DNA from: Mucilaginibacter dorajii
GTDB taxonomy: Bacteria > Bacteroidota > Bacteroidia > Sphingobacteriales > Sphingobacteriaceae
Direction: 5' to 3'
Assembly: GCF_024808255.1 (NCBI RefSeq)
Contig: NZ_JANTYS010000005.1
Coordinates: forward strand, 248,001 to 312,000
Length of the DNA: 64,000 bases
Shown: in pieces, positions 44,744-53,431 of the stretch
How the letters are laid out: each line of letters starts with the position of its first letter
How positions within the stretch are numbered: the stretch's first letter is position 1
The notes under the pieces: generated by a model
Told to the model about the DNA's origin: nothing
Database searches by the model: none
Seen by the model: the letters and a program-made list of their open reading frames with translations, nothing else
Translations under genes and position numbers: made by a program

Positions 44744-45649
44744 ATGAATAGCTATCTAAAAACACTAATTGTTGCCACACCCGCTTTCTTTTACAGCCTT
44801 TTTTCATATGCGCAGGTTGATAACATATTAAAGCAACTGCATAACCCCAACGATAAAAATATACTGGTAGCCGCCCATCGCGGTGATTGGCGTAACGAAC
44901 CGGAGAATTCGCTTCGTGGCTATCAATTGGCAATTAACATGGGGGTTGATATCATCGAAGTAGATCTCAACAAAACCAGCGATGGCGTAATTGTAATTAT
45001 GCACGATGGCACCATCGACAGAACAACCAACGGCAAAGGAAAACCATCCGACTATACCCTGGCCGAACTTAAAAAATTTCACCTCCGAAACGGACTGGGC
45101 ATAGTAACCAATAACACCATCCCAACGCTTGAAGAAGTAATGCTGCTGGCCAAAGGCAAAGTATTGGTAAACCTTGATAAAAGCCTCCCTTATTATGAAG
45201 AGGCTTACCAGGTGTGTAAAAAAACCGGCACCCTTAGCCAGGCTCTTTTTAAAACTGAAGTAGCTTATCCCGAAGTAAGAAACCGTTACCCAAAACTATT
45301 AGATAGCCTAACGTTTATGCCGGTGGTTAGCCTGGATAAACCAGAAGCCGAACAAGTGATCAATCAATATCAAAAAGAGATCAAACCCGTAGCTTTCGAG
45401 CTGATCTTTAAAAGCGATACCTCGCACATCCTGGTGAAAAATGCATTCATCCCGGCGCATGGTTCCAAAATATGGATCAATTCATTATGGGCCAGTCTTA
45501 ATGGCGGCCATTACGATGATATGGCTGTTGAAGATGGCAATATCAAAGATAGCTGGGATTGGATCATTAACCACGGTGCCCGCATCATGCAAACAGATCG
45601 CCCCAAAGAGCTTTTAGCTTACCTGCGTAAAAGAAAGCTACATAATTAA
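44744..45649 (+). CDS. Secreted glycerophosphodiester phosphodiesterase family protein
   Basis: A 301-residue protein with signal peptide (1-23, SLFSYAQ). The GDPD catalytic residues are present: H-R in AAHRGDWRNEPENS, E and D in IIEVDLNKTSDGVIVIMHD, and the catalytic His in that IMHDGTIDRTTNG block. It would hydrolyse glycerophosphodiesters in the periplasm, or act on a related phosphodiester in the glycan. It follows the sugar porter by 63 bp on the same strand and meets the fucosidase gene head-on with 2 bp between stops. Confidence 0.9.
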   Translation: MNSYLKTLIVATPAFFYSLFSYAQVDNILKQLHNPNDKNILVAAHRGDWRNEPENSLRGYQLAINMGVDIIEVDLNKTSDGVIVIMHDGTIDRTTNGKGKPSDYTLAELKKFHLRNGLGIVTNNTIPTLEEVMLLAKGKVLVNLDKSLPYYEEAYQVCKKTGTLSQALFKTEVAYPEVRNRYPKLLDSLTFMPVVSLDKPEAEQVINQYQKEIKPVAFELIFKSDTSHILVKNAFIPAHGSKIWINSLWASLNGGHYDDMAVEDGNIKDSWDWIINHGARIMQTDRPKELLAYLRKRKLHN

Positions 45650-45651
45650 GT

Positions 45652-47280
45652 TTACTGTTTCAACAGTTTGTTTTCGCCCTCTATCTCCACATTAGCCTGC
45701 TCAGCAACAGCTTTGTATTCATAGTTGCCTTTTAATTGGATGCCCAGCTCAAAGCTACCGTCGGGTTTAATATTTACCCATTGGCTGGGCGTCCACTTAC
45801 CGGCGTACAGGGTTTCAACCTGGCCCTGGTATGGGCGATAGTCGAACCGTGCTTTTTTAACGTCGGGGTTTTTATAATTAATGATCCGGCCTTTTAAAAG
45901 TACCTTTCCTTTAAGCGAAATAGCACTGCCCGTTTCAACTAATATGGCTTCTTTGAAAGCGGGGTCAACATGATCCAATTTGATAACTACCGGGTTGGGC
46001 CAGCGGTGATCGTCATAAATTCGCTGGGCTTTTACTACAGATACTTCCAGGCCCTTTTCTGTTTGTTTATGCCTGCAGCTTACATCGTCGCTTTTATATT
46101 CAATTACCTGGCTGTTTTGCCCTAAAACACTCACCTGCGTTTGGGCTGTACTTACTGCCGACCGGATGAGGAAAGTTTTTCGCGTACCCTCTTTCCAATC
46201 CTTTGCATCTGTAATAATAGCATAAAGTGTATGGCCTCCCTTTGAAGTAAACCAGGTATCTCCTTCTTTACTTACCACCCAGCTGCGCACATCATCAATA
46301 CACTCCCGGTTGATAAAATACCATGCCGACATTTCGCGCAGGCGCTCTTCCTGCTCTATCGGTAGCTCGCCGTTTGGTTTAGGCCCAACGTTAAGCAATA
46401 ACGATCCTCCTTTTGCCCTCGCTTCTATTAACAGGTTGATTAACTGACTGCCGGATTTATAACGTTCGTTAGTTGGCTGATACCCCCAGGCTGTACCCAT
46501 GGTAATACAGGATAGCCACGGATCATTGATCATAGCGCCAGGCATGATCTGTTCCGGCGTTTTGATGGCCCCACGGGTAATGAGTAAATCAGGTTGTAGT
46601 TTCCAGCAGGTTTGTTTCACTATTTCTTTAGGGTCGCCATCAATAAAAAGCACGTCTATTTTGCCATAATTGGTCATCAGCTCTTCGCATTGGCGGCGGG
46701 TATAATTGTCATAGTCTTTGCGGGTATTGGCATCCATTTTAACATCCGTGCGGCTGATGGGAATATGGTGATCACGCAAAAAATTAAAATCCTCAGGCGA
46801 AAAATAAAAACCTACCTGTAGCCCTACCTCGCGGGTGGCATCCACAAATTCTTTTAGCAGGTCTTTTTTATAAGGCGTATGCATGATATTAAAATCGGTG
46901 GTTTTGGTATCCCACATACAAAAACCCGAATGGTGCTTGGTGGTAAATACAATATATTTCATGCCCGCCAGCCTGGCCAAAACCGCTATCTGGTGTGGGT
47001 CGAATTTAGATGGATCGAAAGTTTTGGGCAGCTCAGTAAAATACCTGTTTACATAATCGTCGCTCGCGCCAACCAGCGAATGGCTGATAACTACACCCAA
47101 TTGGCCATCCATACTAAAATGGATAAACAAACCTAAGCCGGTATTTTTGAGCCATGCCTCGCGTTCGGGTTTATTGAGGTTGTAATTACTGGCATTATCG
47201 TCTTTAACCAAATCATTTTGTGCCGATACTTTGGCAGCACACACAAACAATAAAAGCACGCAGAGATATTTTTTGTACAT
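45652..47280 (-). CDS. Alpha-L-fucosidase, GH29
   Basis: A 542-residue secreted enzyme (signal peptide 1-20, AAKVSA). The GH29 catalytic domain (~35-370) shows GLGLFIHFSMDGQLG, MKYIVFTTKHHSGFCMWDTKTTDFNI, GFYFSPEDF and the nucleophile region IDVLFIDGD, where the first Asp is the expected nucleophile. A C-terminal beta-rich region (~375-540) follows. It should release alpha-linked L-fucose. It faces the glycerophosphodiesterase gene convergently and has its own upstream region with repeat copy B. Confidence 0.93.
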   Translation of the reverse strand: MYKKYLCVLLLFVCAAKVSAQNDLVKDDNASNYNLNKPEREAWLKNTGLGLFIHFSMDGQLGVVISHSLVGASDDYVNRYFTELPKTFDPSKFDPHQIAVLARLAGMKYIVFTTKHHSGFCMWDTKTTDFNIMHTPYKKDLLKEFVDATREVGLQVGFYFSPEDFNFLRDHHIPISRTDVKMDANTRKDYDNYTRRQCEELMTNYGKIDVLFIDGDPKEIVKQTCWKLQPDLLITRGAIKTPEQIMPGAMINDPWLSCITMGTAWGYQPTNERYKSGSQLINLLIEARAKGGSLLLNVGPKPNGELPIEQEERLREMSAWYFINRECIDDVRSWVVSKEGDTWFTSKGGHTLYAIITDAKDWKEGTRKTFLIRSAVSTAQTQVSVLGQNSQVIEYKSDDVSCRHKQTEKGLEVSVVKAQRIYDDHRWPNPVVIKLDHVDPAFKEAILVETGSAISLKGKVLLKGRIINYKNPDVKKARFDYRPYQGQVETLYAGKWTPSQWVNIKPDGSFELGIQLKGNYEYKAVAEQANVEIEGENKLLKQ

Positions 47281-47394
47281 ATTAAAAGCCTGTTTAAAAA
47301 TAGATAAAAGATAGTGTTTGCTTCGTCGTATCTCCTATCCATGACATATTTTTTGGATGGTTATTTTTTAAATCCCCTCTTGAGAGGGCACGTA

Positions 47395-47537
47395 TTGGAT
47401 GCGCCTAAATTTTTTAAAACACCAGTTTAATGTTAACCATGATAAAATACAAAACATTGATTATCAATACATTAATTGGTATTAAATTTGAAATATGTTA
47501 AGTTATGTTAACCCAATCAGATGTGTCTGCCCAGGTT
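47395..47537. repeat. 143-bp non-coding duplicated element, copy B
   Basis: Ungapped match to 22302-22444 (about 111 of 143 positions). It lies in the 342-bp divergent gap between the fucosidase and the AraC-type gene and ends 86 bp before the latter. The kept blocks are the same as in copy A, including ATGTTAAGTTATGTTAACCC. The rest of the gap shows a short C/T-rich inverted motif CCCCTCTTGAGAGGG but no gene. Confidence 0.75.
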
Positions 47538-47622
47538 AAAATGGTTATTAAATCACGGCAGGTCAATCCTTTCGCCACTTATATAATCAAGCAGATTTAT
47601 ATTTACTTTAGCATCAAAAGTT

Positions 47623-48558
47623 ATGAAACAAGAAGCAAAACTGATTTTCAATAATATTAAAGAGCAATACGTTCATTTTGGGTTGCCTGTAGATGGTATT
47701 GATGAAAACACAGATTTTGCTATTCATAATCTTAAGGAGATCCATACTACGCTGCCTTATCAGTCGCTTATTTACAGACCCAATTTTTTCTCTTTTGTAT
47801 TTGTAAAGGATGCAACAGGCAAATACACCACCGATGAGCTAACCTTTGATATTGTACCAGGTACCATTTACTTTACTAATCCGGGGCATTTTAAATCGCA
47901 CAACTGGCTTCAAATGCAGGAAGTTTACCTGGTTACCCTTAGTGAGTCGTTTTTGAAAGAAAACGTTCATCCCGATATTTTTGAGGAATTTCAGTTTTTA
48001 CTCGCCGAGACCGTGCAGCCACGGGTTTTAGCACCCACTGCGTTTGCTGAATTTGAACAGCTTTACCTGCAAATTGCAAAAGAATACCAAAACCACAGCC
48101 CTTATCGTAACCGCATCATTGGTAACCTGTTTGTGGTATTGTTATTAAAGATCAAGGAGTATTTTTGGAAGGATTATAATCCTATTTATGAAGGTAACCG
48201 CAGTTCGCAAATTGTAAAAGAATTTAAGCAGCTACTGGAAAAGCATTACCGCGATCTTAATAAAGGCTTGGTTGAAAAAGCTTACCGTGTACAGGATTAT
48301 GCCGATGCCCAAAGCCTGCACCCCAATTACCTAAGCAACGTGATCAAAATAAAAACAGGCAAACCTATTGGCACCTGGATAGCCGAAAAAACAATATCAG
48401 AGGCTAAAGCCCTGTTACAAAACTCCAAAATATCTATCAAAGAAATCGCCTACCGCCTGGGCTTTGCCGAATCACCCCACTTTAGCAATTACTTTAAAAA
48501 ACATACAGATGTTTCGCCGGTGTTATTCAGAAAACTGCATTCGATGGCCGCATCTTAG
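47623..48558 (+). CDS. AraC family transcriptional regulator
   Basis: A 311-residue regulator: N-terminal cupin-like sensor (~30-180, TFDIVPGTIYFTNPGHFKSH) and C-terminal AraC double helix-turn-helix (~210-308), with VQDYADAQSLHPNYLSNVIKIKTGKPIGTWI and the signature ISIKEIAYRLGFAESPHFSNYFKKHTDVSP. The ligand is unknown. Two SDR genes follow on the same strand within 100 bp, and in related bacteria such regulators often control adjacent dehydrogenases. Confidence 0.93.
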   Translation: MKQEAKLIFNNIKEQYVHFGLPVDGIDENTDFAIHNLKEIHTTLPYQSLIYRPNFFSFVFVKDATGKYTTDELTFDIVPGTIYFTNPGHFKSHNWLQMQEVYLVTLSESFLKENVHPDIFEEFQFLLAETVQPRVLAPTAFAEFEQLYLQIAKEYQNHSPYRNRIIGNLFVVLLLKIKEYFWKDYNPIYEGNRSSQIVKEFKQLLEKHYRDLNKGLVEKAYRVQDYADAQSLHPNYLSNVIKIKTGKPIGTWIAEKTISEAKALLQNSKISIKEIAYRLGFAESPHFSNYFKKHTDVSPVLFRKLHSMAAS

Positions 48559-48655
48559 ATATTTATATGTAATGCTTTAATATGTGTATCATTTGAGGTA
48601 GCCCCAAACCTCACCTTTGTTATGTCAAAACAAACGACATAAAAACAAAGAAATC

Positions 48656-49396
48656 ATGAACACATTATCAGGAAAAGTAATTTTAGTAACCGGCGCTTCA
48701 AGAGGCATTGGTGCAGCAGTAGCTCATAAGTTAGCACAAGCCGGTGCAAAAGTAATTGTTAACTATGCAGGTGGCCACGAAGCAGCCGAGCAAACAGTTA
48801 ACACGATTAAAGCAAATGGCGGCGAGGCAATAGCCTTACAAGCCGACGTAAGTAAAGCCACCGAAGTTGCAGCCATGTTTGATGCAGCCATTGCGCATTA
48901 TGGCAAAATTGATGTACTGGTAAACAACGCCGGCATCATGATCACCAAACTGCTTAAAGATACTACAGACGACGATTTTACCCGCCAGTTTGATATAAAC
49001 GTACGCGGCACTTTTAACACCATGCGTGAAGCCGCCACTAAGCTGGCTGATAATGGCAGTATCATCAACTTTTCATCAACTACTACCCGTGTAATGATGC
49101 CAACTTATGGCACTTACGTTGCCACCAAGGCAGCCGTTGAACAGCTTACCCGTGTATTTAGTAAAGAAGTTGGCGCAAGAGGCATCAATGTTAACTCCGT
49201 ATCGCCAGGCCCAACCAATACCGAACTATTTACCAAAGGCAAACCACAGGAAGTGATTGATCGTTTAGCCTCCCTATCTGCCTTTAACCGCATCGGCGAA
49301 CCGGAAGATATTGCTAAAGTGGTAGTATTTCTGGCCAGTGACGATGCCAAATGGATTAGCGCACAGAATATTGGGTTGAATGGCGCGATGGCTTAA
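48656..49396 (+). CDS. SDR family NAD(P)-dependent oxidoreductase
   Basis: A 246-residue classical short-chain dehydrogenase from the ATG at 48656 (the frame opens earlier without signal). TGASRGIG is the cofactor-binding glycine motif, LVNNAGI the NNAG motif, and the catalytic Ser and YVATK complete the triad. ALQADVSKATE suggests NADP-type. Substrate unknown. The second SDR gene follows 77 bp later. Confidence 0.92.
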   Translation: MNTLSGKVILVTGASRGIGAAVAHKLAQAGAKVIVNYAGGHEAAEQTVNTIKANGGEAIALQADVSKATEVAAMFDAAIAHYGKIDVLVNNAGIMITKLLKDTTDDDFTRQFDINVRGTFNTMREAATKLADNGSIINFSSTTTRVMMPTYGTYVATKAAVEQLTRVFSKEVGARGINVNSVSPGPTNTELFTKGKPQEVIDRLASLSAFNRIGEPEDIAKVVVFLASDDAKWISAQNIGLNGAMA

Positions 49397-49473
49397 GCCC
49401 CCTAACCCCCTGAAGGGGGAACAAAAAATCGGTGAAATCAAAACAAAAATCATTTTAATCATCATAAACAATC

Positions 49474-50226
49474 ATGAACTCATTAAATAATAAAGTAGCA
49501 GTAATAACAGGATCGGCACGTGGATTGGGTAAAGCGATAGCAGAACGGTACGCGGCGTTGGGCGCCGATATAGTGATCAATTACTCAAGGGATAAAGCAT
49601 CAGCCGATGAGGTAGTTAGTAATATAGAAGCTATGGGCGCGCGTGTCATAGCTGTACAAGCCGACGTAAGTAAGGTAACCGACATTGAAAGGCTATTTGC
49701 TGAAGCAAAAAAAGCATTTGGTAAAATAGATATTGTGGTAGCTAACGCCGGTATTGAACTGGTGGAAACCCCGGTGGTTGATTTTACCGAAGAACAATTT
49801 GATCGTGTGTTTGCGATCAACACCAAAGGCACCTATTTTACCATGCAGCAGGCCGCTAAAAACGTTGAGAACAACGGGCGCATTATTTATATAGCATCAA
49901 GCACAACCTCATTCCCGGTACCCGGAATGGCCATATATGGTGGCAGTAAAACCACTCCCCGTTACCTTGTGGATATTTTATCAAAAGAGATAGGTCATAA
50001 AGGCGTAACGGTTAACTCTATCATCCCCTTCGCAGTAGATCATTCTGGGATTTTTGCTGAGGCTGATAGTTACCCGGAGTTAAGGAAACAACTACTTGAT
50101 AGCTGCCCGATGGGTAGGTTGGCAGAGGTTGAAGATGTGGCCAATGCTGCCGAATTTTTCGCAAGCGATCTTTCGTCCTTTGTGAATGGCCAACACTTAT
50201 TAATCAACGGTGGCGCAACTAATTAA
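49474..50226 (+). CDS. SDR family oxidoreductase
   Basis: A 250-residue classical short-chain dehydrogenase: TGSARGLG, VVANAGIE in place of the usual NNAG, SSTT with the catalytic Ser, and YGGSK with Tyr and Lys. It is clearly similar to its neighbour (same AVQADVSKVTDIERLF-type segment), so the two probably arose by tandem duplication. The C-terminal FVNGQHLLINGGAT is standard. A terminator follows at 50245. Confidence 0.92.
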   Translation: MNSLNNKVAVITGSARGLGKAIAERYAALGADIVINYSRDKASADEVVSNIEAMGARVIAVQADVSKVTDIERLFAEAKKAFGKIDIVVANAGIELVETPVVDFTEEQFDRVFAINTKGTYFTMQQAAKNVENNGRIIYIASSTTSFPVPGMAIYGGSKTTPRYLVDILSKEIGHKGVTVNSIIPFAVDHSGIFAEADSYPELRKQLLDSCPMGRLAEVEDVANAAEFFASDLSSFVNGQHLLINGGATN

Positions 50227-50244
50227 CCACCAGCCAACACGCCA

Positions 50245-50286
50245 TAAAAAAGCTCCGTTCGAGAATAACCGAACGGAGCTTTTTTA
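50245..50286. terminator. Bidirectional rho-independent terminator
   Basis: AAAAAAGCTCCGTTCG and CGAACGGAGCTTTTTT are perfect 16-bp arms with an 8-9-nt loop, lying between two convergent genes. T-runs on both strands allow termination in both directions. Confidence 0.92.
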
Positions 50287-50306
50287 TCACCGGTATATGG
50301 CTATTA

Positions 50307-50618
50307 CTACGAAGCCTTTGCCAGTTTATAACCTGACTCAACAGTTAAGGTACGTTTTACAGTTGGCGCGACAGATTCTTCGTATTTGGCTTTTAGCTTT
50401 TTAAAGATCTCGAAGCTGAAAGCATCCTTCATAGGTAAATTATATTTGGCTATGGAAGCCGGATGTAACTGCAAACTTTCGGTAGGAACTCTCAGGTTCA
50501 TATGATTGATGTGCGTTAAACCTGCCGCAATATCAGTATCAAATACAACAAAGGTATCAATCATCCTGCCATCGGCATCGGTATAGATCACTGATTCATG
50601 TTCGTTAAAAGTTTTCAT
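50307..50618 (-). CDS. Hypothetical protein, 103 aa
   Basis: A small soluble protein starting MKTFNEHESVIYTDADGRMIDTFVVFDTDIAAGLTHINHMNLRVPTESLQLHP. It has no signal peptide or membrane segment. The first half looks like a small beta-barrel with charged loops and the C-terminal half is helical and basic. No family is recognised. It stands alone, with a terminator past its stop. Confidence 0.65.
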   Translation of the reverse strand: MKTFNEHESVIYTDADGRMIDTFVVFDTDIAAGLTHINHMNLRVPTESLQLHPASIAKYNLPMKDAFSFEIFKKLKAKYEESVAPTVKRTLTVESGYKLAKAS

Positions 50619-50882
50619 AGTTAGTAAATATAAACCAATAACAGCTACAATCAGTAAAAGTTTTATATTAATAGTTAAACATTTAAATAAATTCAGCTAA
50701 TATATTCATTGTAAATATGCTATCAAACTATGGCCAAAGTTATCGAGGAAGCAATAGCTAAGGCCCTTAAATAGCTTTTTTATAGTTATTTAATATTTAA
50801 AGAATATTTTCCGCCGGTTTTTTGTATATTGGGGAACCAGTGAATTACACTGCAATACAAAACGTTTACCTTAAAATTCACA

Positions 50883-51398
50883 ATGATGCCTAACCACCTT
50901 TCCCCCCTTGGAATTTTTCACACTTCCATCAGTATTCTCGCGGTATTGGCCGCCCTTTTTGCGCTGGTCCGTTTTGGTAAAATAGATCCCAAAACCGGTG
51001 TAGGTAAAATCTACATCGCTTTAACAATACTATCTTGTCTTACAGCGTTCCCTATCATGAAAACCGGTCATTTTAGCGCGGGGCATGGTTTGGCGGTTAT
51101 TGTTCTATTATTATTACCTATTGGGATCTTTGCCAAATCAATTGTTTTTTTTGGCAGAAAAGCAGAGTATATCCAAACGATTGTGATGTCGGCAACGCTG
51201 TTTTTCTCTATGATCCCAGCCACCATAGAAACCCTAACCAGGTTACCTATTTCCCATCCGTTGGCTACAGGTCCCAATGATCCTATTGCAAAAACGGGCC
51301 TGATGATTTTGGTACTTCTGTTTGTAGTTGGTGTGCTTTACCAGCTGATAAAACTCAAATCGAGGAAAAAGATAGTGACACAGTCAACGGTATCTTAA
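50883..51398 (+). CDS. Hypothetical four-helix membrane protein
   Basis: A 171-residue inner-membrane protein with hydrophobic segments at about 11-29, 43-58, 67-88, 95-113 and 137-159 (five possible, four likely). Two histidines in or near the membrane (IFHTS, KTGHFSAGH) could bind haem or metal; the pattern resembles small DUF2231/DUF2306-like proteins but is not conclusive. It is directly followed by the decayed DUF2238 gene fragment. Confidence 0.65.
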   Translation: MMPNHLSPLGIFHTSISILAVLAALFALVRFGKIDPKTGVGKIYIALTILSCLTAFPIMKTGHFSAGHGLAVIVLLLLPIGIFAKSIVFFGRKAEYIQTIVMSATLFFSMIPATIETLTRLPISHPLATGPNDPIAKTGLMILVLLFVVGVLYQLIKLKSRKKIVTQSTVS

Positions 51399-51400
51399 TT

Positions 51401-51586
51401 ATGTTGGGCTCATCGGGCGACTCATTCCTGGGTACACGGTAGCTTGGTACCCAGGGCGATATCTGGGACACACAATCAGATATGCTTTTTGCCATGATCG
51501 GTGCCACTTGCATGGTTATATTTTTCGCGGGATTGCAGGATAAGATGCTCAGGAAAGAGGGCTATTTAATCCCTGCACAACCATGA
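51401..51586 (+). pseudogene. C-terminal remnant of a DUF2238 (YjdF-like) membrane protein gene
   Basis: The frame reads MLGSSGDSFLGTR, then TAG at 51440-51442, then LGTQGDIWDTQSDMLFAMIG and ATCMVIFFAGLQDKMLRKEG before TGA at 51584. In intact DUF2238 proteins the run FLGxQGDxWDxQxDM is continuous. Here FLGT is repeated around a ~15-bp insertion that carries the stop. Everything upstream (the first five helices) is missing and replaced by the preceding gene. The fragment is ~60 codons, so this is a relic rather than a gene. Confidence 0.7.
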
Positions 51587-51727
51587 AGCACCAGCGTTCA
51601 ATGCGTAAACATTTTTAGATTTATTTTTTATTGGGGGTAAGTTATTCCCGCGCTCAATTTTTTTATTGTTAAAACAACACTTATTAATTTATTTTTCTTT
51701 TCTTTACGGCATAAACCTGTTTCCTAT

Positions 51728-53278
51728 ATGAAAAGAAAATTGCTCTCCACACTTGGCGTTGCGGCGCTGTGTTTAATTTCGGCATCCGGCTATAGTCAAA
51801 CCGGAACCTTAAGTATTAGCAACGATTCAAAAACTACCATCAGCAAGCACATTTACGGGCAATTTGCCGAGCATTTGGGCCATGGCATTTATGGTGGTTT
51901 TTGGGTTGATAAATCCCTGCCCGTGAAAAAGCAGGACCGCATACGTCTTGATGTGGTTGACGCGCTTAAAAAGATCAAAATTCCTAACCTGCGCTGGCCC
52001 GGCGGTTGCTTTGCCGATGAGTACCACTGGCGCGATGGTATTGGCGCCACGGCCTCCCGTCCGCGGATGGTGAACACCAATTGGGGTGGCGTAACCGAAG
52101 ATAACAGCTTCGGCACCCACGAGTTCCTGGAGCTTTGCGACCTGCTGAAATGCGAACCTTATATTGCCGGTAACGTAGGCAGTGGCACAGTGGAAGAAAT
52201 GTCGAAATGGATAGAGTACCTTAACTCAAACAGTACCAGCACGGTAGTGCAGGAACGTGCAAAAAATGGTCACCCCGCGCCTTACAAGGTAACTTTTTGG
52301 GGAGTAGGTAACGAAAGCTGGGGCTGCGGTGGCAACATGACACCCGAATATTATGCCGACCTGTTTAAACGTTATGCTTCCTTTGCCAAAGATTACCCTG
52401 GCGCGCACCTTAAAAAGATAGCCAGCGGACCAAATGCAGATGATTATCGCTGGACAGAAGTTTGCATGAAAAATATTCCTAACGGGATGATGTCGGGCCT
52501 GTCTCTGCATTATTATACCATCCCTACCGGTAACTGGGGTAAAAAAGGGTCTGCTACTGCTTTTGATGAAAAGGAGTACTTCAGCACCATGGTTAACTGC
52601 CTTAAAATGGAAGAACTGGTTACCAAACACTCGGCCATTATGGATAAATATGATCCCGAAAAAAAGGTTGCCCTGGTGGTTGACGAATGGGGTGTTTGGA
52701 CAGACGCTGAACCAGGTACCAATCCAGGTTTCCTGTACCAGCAAAACAGCCTGCGCGACGCGTTAATTGCGGGAACAACACTTAATATTTTCAATAACCA
52801 CAGCGACCGCGTACGCATGGCCGCCCTGGCCCAAACCGTTAACGTATTGCAATCGCTTATTTTAACTGATAAAGAAAAAATGGTGCTTACCCCTACCTAT
52901 CATATTTTTGATATGTATAAAGTGCACCAGGATGCCAAATACCTGCCTATTAAGTTAGATGTACCAAACTATGAAGTTGATGGCAAAAAGATTGAAGCGG
53001 TAAACGCCTCGGCTTCACAGGATGCCGAAGGTAAAGTACATATCTCATTGGTTAACCTCGATCTGCATAATGCTATTACCATTACTACCGATATTAAAGA
53101 CGTAAAATGGAACGCGGTTAGCGGCCAGGTATTAACATCGGCCAATATTACCGATATCAACACTTTTGCAAATCCAAACAAACTGCACCTGGTAAACTTT
53201 ACCGGCGCCAAAAAAGATGGAGATAAACTGGTGGTGACATTGCCTGCGAAATCGGTGGTGACGCTGGAATTAAGGTAG
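51728..53278 (+). CDS. Alpha-L-arabinofuranosidase, GH51
   Basis: A 516-residue secreted enzyme (signal peptide 1-23, ASGYSQ). The GH51 TIM barrel (~35-390) has [37 protein letters not shown], the acid/base Glu in [13 protein letters not shown] and the nucleophile Glu in [11 protein letters not shown]-terminal beta-sandwich (~395-516) follows, ending [12 protein letters not shown]. It removes terminal alpha-L-arabinofuranosyl groups from arabinan or arabinoxylan. It stands apart from the fucose/mannose locus, with no SusC/D next to it. Confidence 0.95.
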   Translation: MKRKLLSTLGVAALCLISASGYSQTGTLSISNDSKTTISKHIYGQFAEHLGHGIYGGFWVDKSLPVKKQDRIRLDVVDALKKIKIPNLRWPGGCFADEYHWRDGIGATASRPRMVNTNWGGVTEDNSFGTHEFLELCDLLKCEPYIAGNVGSGTVEEMSKWIEYLNSNSTSTVVQERAKNGHPAPYKVTFWGVGNESWGCGGNMTPEYYADLFKRYASFAKDYPGAHLKKIASGPNADDYRWTEVCMKNIPNGMMSGLSLHYYTIPTGNWGKKGSATAFDEKEYFSTMVNCLKMEELVTKHSAIMDKYDPEKKVALVVDEWGVWTDAEPGTNPGFLYQQNSLRDALIAGTTLNIFNNHSDRVRMAALAQTVNVLQSLILTDKEKMVLTPTYHIFDMYKVHQDAKYLPIKLDVPNYEVDGKKIEAVNASASQDAEGKVHISLVNLDLHNAITITTDIKDVKWNAVSGQVLTSANITDINTFANPNKLHLVNFTGAKKDGDKLVVTLPAKSVVTLELR

Positions 53279-53280
53279 CA

Positions 53281-53431
53281 GCCCCTCTAAATCTCCCCTG
53301 AAGGGGAGACTTCAAAAAATCATACTTAAACACCACGAAACCCACGAGCTAAAAGTTCGTGGGTTTCGTGGCTTTAGCTTTCAGCTGCCTTGTTTATAAA
53401 AGTCTCCCCTTCAGGGGAGATTTAGAGGGGC
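53281..53431. repeat. Perfect 32-bp inverted repeat around a hairpin
   Basis: Perfect 32-bp arms (53281-53312 and 53400-53431) built on CTCCCCTGAAGGGGAG, itself palindromic, flank a second 15-bp hairpin CCACGAAACCCACGA/TCGTGGGTTTCGTGG (53333-53347/53357-53371). It starts 3 bp after the GH51 stop. The right arm covers the last codons and stop of the convergent FAD oxidoreductase gene. It may terminate both genes. Confidence 0.85.

Noticed and set aside
50730..50774. 14-codon open frame after the 103-aa gene
   Set aside because: Too short to support without conservation or expression data; no promoter is visible.
51728..53278. GH51 gene as part of the fucose/mannose locus
   Set aside because: It has no ATGT-N4-ACAT site upstream, no SusC/D next to it and a different sugar specificity, so membership is not supported.
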